From positions 1-64,000 of the forward strand of contig CAZJOD010000001.1 of assembly GCA_964547525.1 (NCBI GenBank): a stretch of 64,000 bases of DNA, read 5' to 3'. Of the stretch, positions 52,237 through 61,149 are shown one piece after another. A program made the position numbers and the translations under genes. The notes beneath the pieces are model-generated. The model was given only the letters and a program-made list of their open reading frames with translations, was not told the origin of the DNA and made no database searches. The first letter of the stretch is position 1. Each line of letters starts with the position of its first letter. The stretch is from CAZJOD01 sp964547525 (lineage in GTDB: Bacteria; Bacillota; Clostridia; JAAYHZ01).

Positions 52237-54718
52237 ATACAATATTTATTTTAATCGGTCCGATCAATCCCGATGGAGTCTCGGCATGCTCCATACAATT
52301 TGCAATACTATTGGTAACGGCCAGCTTGACAATATTTTCACCTTTTACAACAACATCGGTAATATCCATTTTATAGGGCGCCCACATTACTACACCTTTA
52401 TCAACTCCATTTACGATAACATTAACAAAATCACAGACCTTTCCTAAATCCAGACAAACGTAAGAATTATCGTATAGACTATTAACATTAAATTTACCTA
52501 TATAGGTACATGTACCGGAAAAATTAATCATTTCGGGATATTCGGTCCATGATACAAGATTTGTAACAGCTCCGACACAAGTGGGGATACCTGATATCTC
52601 CCATTTATTAATTGGTATAATTTCATTATTTAATTTTATATTGTTGTCACGCTCACATACCACCGGTTGTCCTTCGCAATCCACACATATAATAATACTT
52701 TGTCTTCGTTCAACTGTTATATTCATCGTCATTTTATTTTGGTTTATCTTATTTATATATACATCAGATATCTTTCCTTCCCAAAGATCCAAGCGTTTGA
52801 GCTGTCCTATGATTGCAATTTCCAGCAGACCCGTAAAACAATCTTCGCCTTCGTTTGTTAATAAATACATGTGGATACCGTCTTTTATAACATGGCTCAC
52901 CCTAATGTCTTTACATTTCGGAGTTATTAAAATATCTCTCTCATCAATACTATCTAGCACCACCGGAATATCGTTCATATCCCTTACATAATCAAAACAA
53001 GTTAATTTTTCATATGGGTACTCACCGGCAGGTAATAAAACACGGCCTCCTTGAGCGATGAATTTTTGTAACAAAAGCGATATTTGGGAGTCAATGATCT
53101 CATAATCTTCAATAATTAACACCTTATATCTTTGTTCATAAATTGATATACTTCCGTTTTCTATAATCGCTTTATGCTCCTGTGTCTCACCTTTTAAGAT
53201 TTCTACAGATAAATAGTTAAATTCGATTTGGTTCTCAAAAAGTATTTTTGGTATTTTCCACGGCAGTTTGTATTCACAGCATAAAACGGCGATAGGTGTT
53301 AAGTTTATACCGGTCATAACCCGGCTCATACGTTTGATATAATCGGATATTATTCTATAATAAGGCCACCATAAGTTATTCGGTCCCACATCCGGAGGGC
53401 GTTCATTTTTTCTCTCTTCTCTGATAGAGTAAAAAAAGGCGTGAGGATACAGAAGATTTACACCTCGAACAAACAACCAATCCATATACCATTTCATATC
53501 ATCCATTTTAAATTCCCACATTAATCCTTTCGGACCACAGCAGCCGAAGCATTCGTTTGAATTTCTTGTTTTATTCATATGCCTTGCGGCATCAGAAGAG
53601 CATTTTGCTTGTGTACTTTCAGGACCTTCCAAAGCTTTGTTATCTTCAGGTGCCACCCATCTCCAAACAACATCCTGTCCGGGAATATGAAAATATTTTA
53701 ACATACCCATATCATCCGCATCACCGGGATGACCTGTAAGATTCACATTTCGTTTGGTACACCAATCCGATATTTGACTGTAATATGAGTTTTGCAAACG
53801 ATTACGTACACACTTTTTATATCTCTTTCTTATTTCATTGGAAGCAGGTCCTACATCCAGCCATAAAGCCACAAGATCCTTTGATGTATTCCCATATGCT
53901 ATAAATTCATTTAAAAAATCGTTTGTCCAAGGTATCAGACCTTTTTTAGGTCCACGGCCCATAATAGAAGGCTCATCAGTAAAAACACCCGTAATTGTGG
54001 TCCCGAAATACTCCTTTAATTCTTGATAATATCTTTCATGAGTAAGTGAGATAAACTTTTCAATTGCTTTAGGATTTAACAAGTCTGCAGAAGGAGGCGC
54101 ATCATGGTCACCGTCATCTTCTCCGTAATGTATTCCGCGTATATGCCCTCCGGTATATGTTTCTGTAAAAACGTATACATATCGTTTATTATCTATATCA
54201 ACAGGAATGTCAATAATTTTTTCAAACACGTTCAACTCTTTTATTGATTCTCTAATGATGCCACCCGATTCATTTTTTAATGCTGTAAGTACCGATATGA
54301 TTTTTTCGCCGGGTTTAGCCACAACCGTTGTATTGCCAATTTCCGTACAAGAGAATTCAGACATCATTAAGCCACGGCTGGCATATTGCGGATTACTTGC
54401 TACAACTTCACCGTGTGCCGAACCTGAGGGATACATTCCCTCGTCATACAAAATGACTTTCATTGACAGTCGTGCAGCCTCTTTTACCGCTGTGATTACC
54501 GCGTCTAAAAATTGTCGTGACATATATCCGATATCTTTCGGAATACCAATACGGGGATGTATGACAAACCCGGATATACCTTTATTTTTAAAATCTTGTA
54601 TTTGTTTTAAAATTTCATTAGCTTTTAAATCATCGTTCCAAAACCAAAAAGGAACGGGTGTAAATTCTTCTTTAGGTATAATAAAATCTTTTGTTAACTT
54701 ATCTAATCTGTTTGTCAT
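52199..54718 (-). CDS. Glycoside hydrolase, GH106 (alpha-L-rhamnosidase)-like
   Basis: An 839-residue protein. It opens with PVPFWFWNDDL and GISGFVIHPRIGIPKDIGYMS, then VILYDEGMYPSGSAHGEV and a TIM-barrel core with GVFTDEPSI, a candidate catalytic acid. A Rossmann-like middle section (KVLIIEDYEII) and a C-terminal carbohydrate-binding beta-sandwich (YVCLDLGKVCDFVNVIVNGVDKG) follow. The layout matches GH106 and its relatives that remove rhamnose or uronate-linked sugars. No signal peptide is seen. The stop codon and last codons (STAKNPVLLQ) lie in a copy of the dispersed repeat. A 15-bp palindrome lies upstream at 54808. Confidence 0.85.
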   Translation of the reverse strand: MTNRLDKLTKDFIIPKEEFTPVPFWFWNDDLKANEILKQIQDFKNKGISGFVIHPRIGIPKDIGYMSRQFLDAVITAVKEAARLSMKVILYDEGMYPSGSAHGEVVASNPQYASRGLMMSEFSCTEIGNTTVVAKPGEKIISVLTALKNESGGIIRESIKELNVFEKIIDIPVDIDNKRYVYVFTETYTGGHIRGIHYGEDDGDHDAPPSADLLNPKAIEKFISLTHERYYQELKEYFGTTITGVFTDEPSIMGRGPKKGLIPWTNDFLNEFIAYGNTSKDLVALWLDVGPASNEIRKRYKKCVRNRLQNSYYSQISDWCTKRNVNLTGHPGDADDMGMLKYFHIPGQDVVWRWVAPEDNKALEGPESTQAKCSSDAARHMNKTRNSNECFGCCGPKGLMWEFKMDDMKWYMDWLFVRGVNLLYPHAFFYSIREERKNERPPDVGPNNLWWPYYRIISDYIKRMSRVMTGINLTPIAVLCCEYKLPWKIPKILFENQIEFNYLSVEILKGETQEHKAIIENGSISIYEQRYKVLIIEDYEIIDSQISLLLQKFIAQGGRVLLPAGEYPYEKLTCFDYVRDMNDIPVVLDSIDERDILITPKCKDIRVSHVIKDGIHMYLLTNEGEDCFTGLLEIAIIGQLKRLDLWEGKISDVYINKINQNKMTMNITVERRQSIIICVDCEGQPVVCERDNNIKLNNEIIPINKWEISGIPTCVGAVTNLVSWTEYPEMINFSGTCTYIGKFNVNSLYDNSYVCLDLGKVCDFVNVIVNGVDKGVVMWAPYKMDITDVVVKGENIVKLAVTNSIANCMEHAETPSGLIGPIKINIVYDSTAKNPVLLQ

Positions 54719-54807
54719 TATCTTACAGTTTTCTCCTCAATATAAATTTACAACTTTTTTGTTCGGCAGATTCTTTTGGAAAAATGCTTTACTCTTGATT
54801 TGAATGA

Positions 54808-54822
54808 CCTGTTGTAAACAGG
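54808..54822. promoter_or_regulatory. Operator-like palindrome CCTGTTGTAAACAGG
   Basis: Arms CCTGTT and AACAGG with a three-base centre lie in the upstream region of the GH106-like gene, about 30 bases past a TATAAT box on the minus strand (54852-54857). This is a candidate repressor site. Confidence 0.5.
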
Positions 54823-54891
54823 AATATTCTACATAAAAACAACCTCTTTCAATTATATTGTACATTATTATAAAAGAAAACTATATACCGA

Positions 54892-54939
54892 TTAAAAAAA
54901 AAACGGGCTTACATAATTTGTACTTATAATAAGTCCGTT
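54892..54939 (-). terminator. Rho-independent terminator
   Basis: AACGGGCTTA (54902-54911) pairs with TAAGTCCGTT (54930-54939) with one G-T pair. On the minus strand it is followed by ten T residues. It ends the gene at 54970. Confidence 0.85.
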
Positions 54940-54969
54940 ATTTAGTATTCAGTTATTAGCTAAAACAGG

Positions 54970-55857
54970 TTACCATTTATCTGAGAATACTTCCGGATAA
55001 ATCTGCTTTTGTATGTTGTAACCGTCGTTGTATGTTGTGTTTATAATAATTTTATCTATATTTTTATTATATTTCGAAAAATCGATAGTAGAAGATAATA
55101 TATCCCGGCCGGATTTTACTATTTCAGTGGCATACTCATAGTGCTTTACAGCTATTTCATTAATAGCTCTATTACTCTCATCCTCGATGGATCCCATTTC
55201 CAGGGTATCTAATTGTTCATCACCGGAAAAAAGTAAAATTTCAGCGTTTTTTATTTGTAATTCATCCAAGGTACCTGTTGAGTAATGCAATTGAATAGTA
55301 AGTCTTCTTTTGCTATTATCCTGCCGATGATCATAATGACCTAAAATTTCAGTATATGTCTCCGAATATCCGTACACATTTTTTGGTATATATTGTGTAT
55401 TTGTGCCTTGTTGGATTTCACCACTTACAAAAATCTGATACTCGTAATCTAATATCGGGTCAAGTAATAAATCCGCAGTGTAATTTAGTCCTTCATTATG
55501 TATTAATTCTTTTTTTGTCCATTGAATACTACCCCTGTGCCTATAAACAACATAAGGTGCCGCATCTTTTTCCAGCTTATTGAAGTTTACTTCACACCCT
55601 GTGTTGACTTTACCGTTTTGCATATTGTAACCATACCATTGTACTGTCTTAGTCAAAGCGTTTTCTGTTTCAATAACGTTTCTAATGCTATAAATACCGG
55701 ACGACACACCGGATTGTATAGAATAAACCGTTGATTTAACTTCGTTTATCCTTGCGTTTAAATCATTGTTCAGACGGTTTATTTTATTAAATTGTATAAT
55801 TTGCATTACCAAAAGTACCGAAATCAATATAACCAATATTTTTTCTTGAATTTTCAT
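54970..55857 (-). CDS. Membrane-anchored extracytoplasmic protein of unknown function
   Basis: A 295-residue protein with one N-terminal membrane segment (KILVILISVLLVMQII, about 6-22) and no lipobox. A short coiled-coil-like stretch (NKINRLNNDLNARINEVKS) follows, then about 220 residues of beta-rich extracellular sequence (ADLLLDPILDYEYQIFVSG, RRLTIQLHYSTGTLDEL, KIIINTTYNDGYNIQ). I do not recognise a domain. It stands alone on the minus strand with its own terminator. A role at the cell surface is all that can be inferred. Confidence 0.75.
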   Translation of the reverse strand: MKIQEKILVILISVLLVMQIIQFNKINRLNNDLNARINEVKSTVYSIQSGVSSGIYSIRNVIETENALTKTVQWYGYNMQNGKVNTGCEVNFNKLEKDAAPYVVYRHRGSIQWTKKELIHNEGLNYTADLLLDPILDYEYQIFVSGEIQQGTNTQYIPKNVYGYSETYTEILGHYDHRQDNSKRRLTIQLHYSTGTLDELQIKNAEILLFSGDEQLDTLEMGSIEDESNRAINEIAVKHYEYATEIVKSGRDILSSTIDFSKYNKNIDKIIINTTYNDGYNIQKQIYPEVFSDKW

Positions 55858-55974
55858 ATGTAACTCCCTTAATATATAATTCCTTTATTAGGACGAACAA
55901 CAATAGGTAAAAGTTTCATTGTTATTATTCCGTAATTTTTCCGATTATAACAATAATACTGTTGTTATAATTTA

Positions 55975-56005
55975 AAGGGTCTGTAATCTTGTTACTACAG
56001 ACCCG
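55975..56005 (-). terminator. Hairpin terminator of the acyl-CoA synthetase operon
   Basis: GGGTCTGTA and TACAGACCC are perfect 9-base arms with a 10-base loop. On the minus strand a TTTAAATTAT tract follows. The T tract is weak. Confidence 0.6.
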
Positions 56006-56017
56006 AGATTTTACCAA

Positions 56018-57682
56018 TCATTTTTCATCATTTCGTCTTATTTGTGCTCTCTTAATTTTACCGCTAATAGTTTTTGGCAGTTCATCCACAAAGTCGATAA
56101 TCCGCGGATATTTATAAGGGGCGGTTACCTTTTTAACGTAGTCTTGAATTTCCTTTTTTAACTCTTCGGAAGGTGCATAATTTTTTGCTAGAATTATTGT
56201 AGCCTTAACAACAGTACCTCTTGTTTTATCAGGAGCCCCTGTTACCGCACATTCAACAACGGCAGGATGCTCTATAACGGCGCTTTCCACTTCAAAAGGA
56301 CTGATTCTATAACCTGAAGCTTTTATTACATCGTCATTTCTACCTACGAACCAAAAATATCCGTGTTCATCTTTATATACTACATCACCTGTATGGTAGG
56401 TGTCGTCATACCAAACCCTTTCGGTTGCTTCCCTGTCTTTATGGTAACCGAGAAATAGACCTGCAGGTTTATTTGAGTTTGCATTCCGAATTACAAGTTC
56501 ACCTTCAACACCCTCGGCGCAAGGATTACCGTCTTCATCGACAATATCAATATTATATGCCGGATTCGGTTTGCCCATTGATCCCGGTAAAACATCAAAC
56601 CACTCAAAATTAGCAACCAAAACCGAAGTCTCCGTTTGACCGAAACCGTTGAGTATAGGTACTCCGGTTTTTTCTAAAAATTTATTAAAAACATCGGGGT
56701 TAAGTGGTTCACCGGCTGTTGAACAATGCACCAAAGACGAAAGATCATAATGATCCAAGTTTTGCTGCAACATAAATCTGTATATAGTCGGTGGAGCGCA
56801 AAACGTTTCAAGCTTGTAGCGTTGTATTTTATCCAAGAGGTTACACGGGTCGAATCTATCCATATCATACATAAACATGACCACTCCGCATATCCATTGT
56901 CCGTATATTTTACCCCAAGCGAATTTTGCCCAGCCGGAGTCTGCTACTGTAAGATGCCTACCTCCGTCAACAACCCTCTGCCAATACTTTGCATTTATTA
57001 TATGTCCTAAAGGATACGTGAAGTCATGCATTGTCATCTTAGGCATACCGGTAGTTCCCGAAGTAAAATATATAAGCATTAAATCATTATTGATCATATC
57101 TTCTTTACCGGTAGGTCTTGTCCAATTTTCCAATGCAGTTTCTAAACAGTCTTCGTAACTTATCCATCCTTGTCTACACCCACCTACCAGCATCAGTTTT
57201 TCTATTGTCGGAGATCCTTTTAGTGCATTTTCTACGTGATTTATTATATCTGCATGATTATACGCAATAATCATTTTTATCTCGGCGGCATTGTTTCTAT
57301 ATATAATGTCTTTTTCGGTAAGTTGATCTGTAGAAGGTATATATATGGCACCAATTTTTGATAAACCCAAGACCAGATAATAAAATTCATACCTGCGTCT
57401 TAGAATCAACATTACCTTATCACCTTTTTTTATACCTAAACTCTTAAGCATATTGGCCGCTTTATCCGATTGTTTTTTAATTTCACCAAATGTTATAAAC
57501 TTTTCGTCTCCACTATCATTACACCAAATTAAAGCCGGTCTATCAGGTTCAATTTTTGCATACTCATCCATAACATCATATGCAAAATTGAAATGTTCAG
57601 GAACTTTTATTTTTAAATTATTACAAAAATCCTCGTAGGATTCAAAATTTGTTTTTTCAAGAAATTTATATGCCAGATTCAA
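56018..57682 (-). CDS. AMP-forming acyl-CoA synthetase
   Basis: A 554-residue adenylate-forming enzyme that makes acyl-CoA from a carboxylic acid, ATP and CoA. Motif A3 reads LIYFTSGTTGMPKMT (about 205-220), A5 NGFGQTET, A7 YHTGDVVYKDEHG, A8 GRNDDVIKASGYRISPFEVE, and the catalytic lysine is in KTISGKIKR (A10). The layout and length fit medium-chain or acetyl-type acyl-CoA synthetases. The start is TTG with AAGGAG eight bases upstream; no better ATG exists nearby. It follows an XRE-cupin regulator by 12 bases, so it is the regulated gene of that pair. A similar regulator-synthetase pairing is frequent in clostridial genomes, but the acid used is unknown. Confidence 0.93.
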   Translation of the reverse strand: MNLAYKFLEKTNFESYEDFCNNLKIKVPEHFNFAYDVMDEYAKIEPDRPALIWCNDSGDEKFITFGEIKKQSDKAANMLKSLGIKKGDKVMLILRRRYEFYYLVLGLSKIGAIYIPSTDQLTEKDIIYRNNAAEIKMIIAYNHADIINHVENALKGSPTIEKLMLVGGCRQGWISYEDCLETALENWTRPTGKEDMINNDLMLIYFTSGTTGMPKMTMHDFTYPLGHIINAKYWQRVVDGGRHLTVADSGWAKFAWGKIYGQWICGVVMFMYDMDRFDPCNLLDKIQRYKLETFCAPPTIYRFMLQQNLDHYDLSSLVHCSTAGEPLNPDVFNKFLEKTGVPILNGFGQTETSVLVANFEWFDVLPGSMGKPNPAYNIDIVDEDGNPCAEGVEGELVIRNANSNKPAGLFLGYHKDREATERVWYDDTYHTGDVVYKDEHGYFWFVGRNDDVIKASGYRISPFEVESAVIEHPAVVECAVTGAPDKTRGTVVKATIILAKNYAPSEELKKEIQDYVKKVTAPYKYPRIIDFVDELPKTISGKIKRAQIRRNDEK

Positions 57683-57694
57683 TTTAAATTCTCC

Positions 57695-58243
57695 TTATAA
57701 TAAAATTACTGTTATGAATTTTGCCACTTTTCCTTCATCAACCAACATTTTATGAGGAATCATGGAATTAAAATATAATGAATCACCGGGTTTGAGAAGG
57801 TATTCGTTTTTACCGACTACAACCTTCATTTTCCCTTCTAAACAATAATTAAATTCCTGCCCTTTATGGGAAACTAAATCCGGTGAGTTATCAGCATCAA
57901 GCGTCACAAGCAAAGGTTCGATTTTCCTGTTTGCATACTTATAGGCAAGACTTTGAAAGTCGTATTGGTCATATCTTTCAACTTTGAGCCCTTCTCCTTG
58001 TTTTACATGGCATACATCATGCAGCTTAGGAGATACTCCTGTGAGAATCTCAGTCATGTCAACATGATAAAAATCGGACAATTCGTATAAAATACTTACA
58101 GGTATATCATCTTCACCGTTTTCATACTTTATATATTCATCCACATCCAAATAAACAGACTTTGCAACTTCCTGTTCCGAAATACCCAAAATCATTCTTA
58201 AACCTTTTATTCTAGCTGCAATGTCCTTCACCTTTTCATTCAT
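57695..58243 (-). CDS. XRE-family regulator with a C-terminal cupin domain
   Basis: A 182-residue regulator. The N-terminal helix-turn-helix (IKGLRMILGISEQEVAKSVYLDVDEYIKYENGEDDIPVSILYELSDFY, about 12-60) is followed by a cupin_2 sensor (about 105-180) with EFNYCLEGKMKVVVG, LLKPGDSLYFNSMIPHKM. The frame extends to 58282, but AAAGGG lies ahead of the ATG at 58243 and gives the usual N-terminus. It is cotranscribed with the acyl-CoA synthetase, so it probably senses the acid or its CoA ester and controls that operon. Confidence 0.92.
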   Translation of the reverse strand: MNEKVKDIAARIKGLRMILGISEQEVAKSVYLDVDEYIKYENGEDDIPVSILYELSDFYHVDMTEILTGVSPKLHDVCHVKQGEGLKVERYDQYDFQSLAYKYANRKIEPLLVTLDADNSPDLVSHKGQEFNYCLEGKMKVVVGKNEYLLKPGDSLYFNSMIPHKMLVDEGKVAKFITVILL

Positions 58244-58349
58244 AAAATTCAACCCTTTCATGTGGCATTTATAAATTATCAATATTTATATAAGTAATTT
58301 AAGTCATTATAAACTTTTATGTTTAATTTTTTTAATATATGCCTGATAA

Positions 58350-58474
58350 TTTATTGCAATAACAAGCAATATTGAACGGAATTTTAAAATCAATTTGGGT
58401 AAAGGTATTTTAAAATTACAAAGCGGTATCGGTACACTCCGGTTCAAAATAAATCGATTATTGCAGTGAAATCA
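58350..58474 (+). repeat. Dispersed inverted-repeat element, copy of about 125 bp
   Basis: The left end is reduced to TTTATTGCAATAAC. The right end is intact (GATTATTGCAGTGAAATCAT). Interior shares AATTGGTGAAGGT-like and CGGTATCGGTA segments with the copy at 36508. Confidence 0.8.
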
Positions 58475-58529
58475 TTATTTATTATATCAAATTTACGTTA
58501 AGTATAACAACTAAAAGTGCCTTAAAAGA

Positions 58530-58575
58530 AAAACAGGTAATCATATTTAGATTCTTAAAATCAAGATTGCCTGTC
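58530..58575 (-). terminator. Hairpin terminator
   Basis: ACAGGTAATC (58533-58542) pairs with GATTGCCTGT (58565-58574). On the minus strand TTTTTCTTTTAA follows. It lies past the gene at 58799, possibly as a backup terminator. Confidence 0.6.
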
Positions 58576-58668
58576 TTTATTAATATTTTCTTTTCTTTTT
58601 TACCGTACAATATCATATTATGAACCATTACTGTAAATCTTGGGCTAACAACTTGGGAGGTAAAGCAA

Positions 58669-58711
58669 CAGGGGAAAACCTATTTTAATTTTTTATATCG
58701 GTTCTCCCCTA
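58669..58711 (-). terminator. Hairpin terminator of the isomerase gene
   Basis: GGGGAAAACC and GGTTCTCCCC form a strong stem with a 20-base AT-rich loop, 90 bases past the isomerase stop. The T tract is absent, so termination efficiency is uncertain. Confidence 0.45.
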
Positions 58712-58798
58712 CCATAAGTTTATAATCGAAAAATACATTCAAGTTAATTTTCACACCCGATAATATTATTGTCGAAATAAACATTGCTTAGGTAAAAT

Positions 58799-59635
58799 TT
58801 ACTTGAACAGCTCAATAACCTTTTTCATATAAGCGACGCTTTCGGGAACTCCTATACTTTCATCTTCTACCCCTTCATACTCCAGTGCAACATAACCGTT
58901 ATACCCTACAGCCTTAAGTTCAGCCAAGCATGCTGCATGGTCCACATCACCTTTGCCTACTGTGCACGCTTTAGTGCCCCATCCCCACGGGTTATTCGAA
59001 TCCGGTACTTTCTTAAAATCCTTAAAATGAACATATGCACAAAAGTCGCGAGCTATCTTTGTTCCTTGTACACCTTCTTGACCTCCGGCCATGTAGTTGC
59101 CCACATCGATTGTAGCACGGACATAATCAGAACCTACCGCTTTTAACATTTCCACTTGCTCTTGTCCTGTACATGGAAGCCCGCCATGATTTTCCAGGGC
59201 AAGTATAAGACCAAGTTTCTCCGCTTCGGTTGATAGTCTGCATAGAGCATCGATTACTCTTTTAAATGCATCGGTTTTTGTTTGTTCATCAGCTTCAAGT
59301 CTTTTTAAGCCACCACCGAAAATCCTTGATACAGGTGCTCCTACATCGGAAGCCACCTCCATCCATCCGACAGTTTTTTTGATCTCGTCTTCGAATTTGG
59401 CCGGATCGCTAATATTAAAGTTTGTCGATAGCGAAAGGCCTGACAGTTTTAAACCGCTACGATACAAAGCGTCTTTGACTCTTTTAGCGGCATCGTTTAC
59501 GTCACCTAAAAATCTTACATGAAAGTCAAGCGCATCTACATCAAGTGCCCGAACTTCATCACATAATCGGTCTAAATTCCAACCTTCGGCAGCCCAGCGT
59601 CTATGAAAGCTATAATGACAAATCGATATTTTCAC
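58799..59635 (-). CDS. Sugar phosphate isomerase/epimerase (TIM barrel)
   Basis: A 278-residue xylose-isomerase-like TIM barrel. It has LILALENHGGLPC (acid and histidine of the metal site), RATIDVGNYM, YVHFKDFKKV and YVALEYEGVED near the C-terminus, in the expected order. The frame begins at 59680, but GGAGGG lies seven bases ahead of the GTG at 59635, and only that start gives the normal first strand (KISICHYSF). It is transcribed alone. It is distinct in sequence from the isomerases at 7909 and 11648, so probably acts on another sugar. Confidence 0.9.
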   Translation of the reverse strand: MKISICHYSFHRRWAAEGWNLDRLCDEVRALDVDALDFHVRFLGDVNDAAKRVKDALYRSGLKLSGLSLSTNFNISDPAKFEDEIKKTVGWMEVASDVGAPVSRIFGGGLKRLEADEQTKTDAFKRVIDALCRLSTEAEKLGLILALENHGGLPCTGQEQVEMLKAVGSDYVRATIDVGNYMAGGQEGVQGTKIARDFCAYVHFKDFKKVPDSNNPWGWGTKACTVGKGDVDHAACLAELKAVGYNGYVALEYEGVEDESIGVPESVAYMKKVIELFK

Positions 59636-59806
59636 CTTCTTACCCTCCTCGATTATGATATATATACTTTCATTATACATGATTTTGTGAAAAAAATATT
59701 TTTATATCGGATATAAAGGGTTATCTAAAAAAATCTTTCATGATACACATTAACTAAAAAGAAGTGACTACTTAACTCTTAACGTTGAATATAATAAATT
59801 AAATAC

Positions 59807-59911
59807 TGATTTCACTGTAATAACTCACTTACTGTAAACCTGAGTGTACCGATACTACTTTACCATTAAAATAACTTTCACCTAAAAAGAGGTTTTTGCA
59901 GTAGAATTAAT
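59807..59911 (-). repeat. Dispersed inverted-repeat element, copy of about 105 bp
   Basis: On the minus strand it starts ATTAATTCTACTGCAAAAA and ends TTATTACAGTGAAATCAG. The interior carries GGTATCGGTACA-like and CAGTAAGTGAG segments. Its first part is the 3' end of the D-Ala-D-Ala ligase gene. Confidence 0.8.
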
Positions 59912-60934
59912 GCTGGAATTAACGATTTTACAACATAATTGATCATAGGAAATATCAACAGCCGCCGCTTCTTGCGGTAGTAAACTTGTAGGCGTCATTC
60001 CGGGTAATGTATTTGCTTCCAAACAGTAAAACTCCTCATCCTTATCCATTATAAAGTCAATCCGTGAGTAGCTACCCAATCGTAAAGCCGTATGTACTTC
60101 CAAAGCAATTTTTTGTACCTTCAGAGTTAAGCTTTCAGGTAAGTTTGCCGGACAAATCTCTTCTGTCAATCCCGATTGGTACTTATTTTTGTAATCATAG
60201 AATCCTTCTTTCGGTATTATTTCAATAACAGGTAACGGTTTCTCGTTTAATATACCAATAGAAAATTCTCTACCGGAAATCATTTTTTCTATCATGATAC
60301 ACGAATCAACATCCTTTGCCATATCTACAGCCTTATTCAGGTCTTTCCGATCTTTTACCACTGATACACCTATGCTTGAACCTGCACTGCAAGGCTTTAT
60401 GACACAGGGTAGACCGATAAGATCAATTATTTTTTCTTCTGAAACCGAATTATCAAATATCATCCAATCGGGTGTGGGTAGTGCCGATTGACGTAATATT
60501 TTTTTTGTCAGATCCTTATCCATTGCCAAAAGACTCCCTACATAGCCCGTTCCTGTATATTTTACTCCCATTACATCGAAAATCGCCTGGATTTGTCCGT
60601 TTTCTCCCATCCCACCATGCAAAGCTATAAAAACTACATCAGCCGCTTTGCATATCTCCAATATATTTCTACCTATAAGAGAATTCCTATGAATGTATCG
60701 TTTTTTTATTTCATTTAAATCAGGCTTGTTTTCGGGTATTTTATAGGTATTTTCAGTTACTTGATTTAAAAATAAACGATCAAAATCATTACCTTCAATC
60801 AAAATGTCTTCATATACATCTATCAGTAATACACGATGCCCGGCTTTTCTTAATGCATTGGAAATAAGACATCCCGATGATAAAGAGACATCTCTTTCCG
60901 GACTTAAACCCCCTGCTAACACAACAATCTTCAT
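59882..60934 (-). CDS. ddl: D-alanine--D-alanine ligase
   Basis: A 350-residue ATP-grasp ligase that joins two D-alanines for peptidoglycan. N-terminal GGLSPERDVSLSSG, FIALHGGMGENGQIQ, PCVIKPCSAGSSIGV and the C-terminal metal motif FYCLEANTLPGMTPTSL are all present. The omega-loop retains the lysine-tyrosine pair (NKYQSG) that goes with D-alanine rather than D-lactate specificity. GGAGGTCTTT precedes the ATG at 60934. The last codons (NSTAKTSF) and the stop lie inside a dispersed repeat copy, so the native tail was probably replaced. Confidence 0.95.
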   Translation of the reverse strand: MKIVVLAGGLSPERDVSLSSGCLISNALRKAGHRVLLIDVYEDILIEGNDFDRLFLNQVTENTYKIPENKPDLNEIKKRYIHRNSLIGRNILEICKAADVVFIALHGGMGENGQIQAIFDVMGVKYTGTGYVGSLLAMDKDLTKKILRQSALPTPDWMIFDNSVSEEKIIDLIGLPCVIKPCSAGSSIGVSVVKDRKDLNKAVDMAKDVDSCIMIEKMISGREFSIGILNEKPLPVIEIIPKEGFYDYKNKYQSGLTEEICPANLPESLTLKVQKIALEVHTALRLGSYSRIDFIMDKDEEFYCLEANTLPGMTPTSLLPQEAAAVDISYDQLCCKIVNSSINSTAKTSF

Positions 60935-61077
60935 AAAGACCTCCATTGTTAAAACATATTACTTTTGAATACTATGCATATTCAGTAGGATTAGTTGACA
61001 AGTGAAAAAATAAAACATCCATACCAAATAAAAATTTTTCTTTTCTATATTATATTTAAATAAATAGCAATACAACT

Positions 61078-61110
61078 TGCCAAAAGTGCTTGATATATTG
61101 CTAAAAGTGC
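61078..61110 (+). promoter_or_regulatory. Direct repeats, 21 bp apart, candidate AraC binding sites
   Basis: TGCCAAAAGTGC (61078-61089) and TGCTAAAAGTGC (61099-61110) lie on the same face of the helix, 21 bases apart. They overlap the -35 and spacer of the promoter of the AraC-family gene. This spacing is typical for AraC-family half-sites. Confidence 0.7.
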
Positions 61111-61118
61111 AATATAAT
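61090..61118 (+). promoter_or_regulatory. Sigma-A-type promoter of the AraC-family gene
   Basis: A -35 TTGATA (61090-61095) and a perfect -10 TATAAT (61113-61118) are separated by 17 bases. The two direct repeats flank the -35 box, suggesting autoregulation. Confidence 0.7.
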
Positions 61119-61149
61119 TTAGATAAACATCAAGAAAAGGTTTTATACC

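Larger units (their letters stand above)
58244..58798. other. Intergenic region with repeat and two hairpins
   Basis: Holds the repeat copy 58350-58474, the hairpin 58530-58575 and the hairpin 58669-58710. Nothing else is recognised in the remaining sequence. Confidence 0.55.

Noticed and set aside
54207..54803. 198-codon frame on the plus strand opposite the GH106-like gene
   Set aside because: It is antisense to a clear, full-length family member and has no domain.
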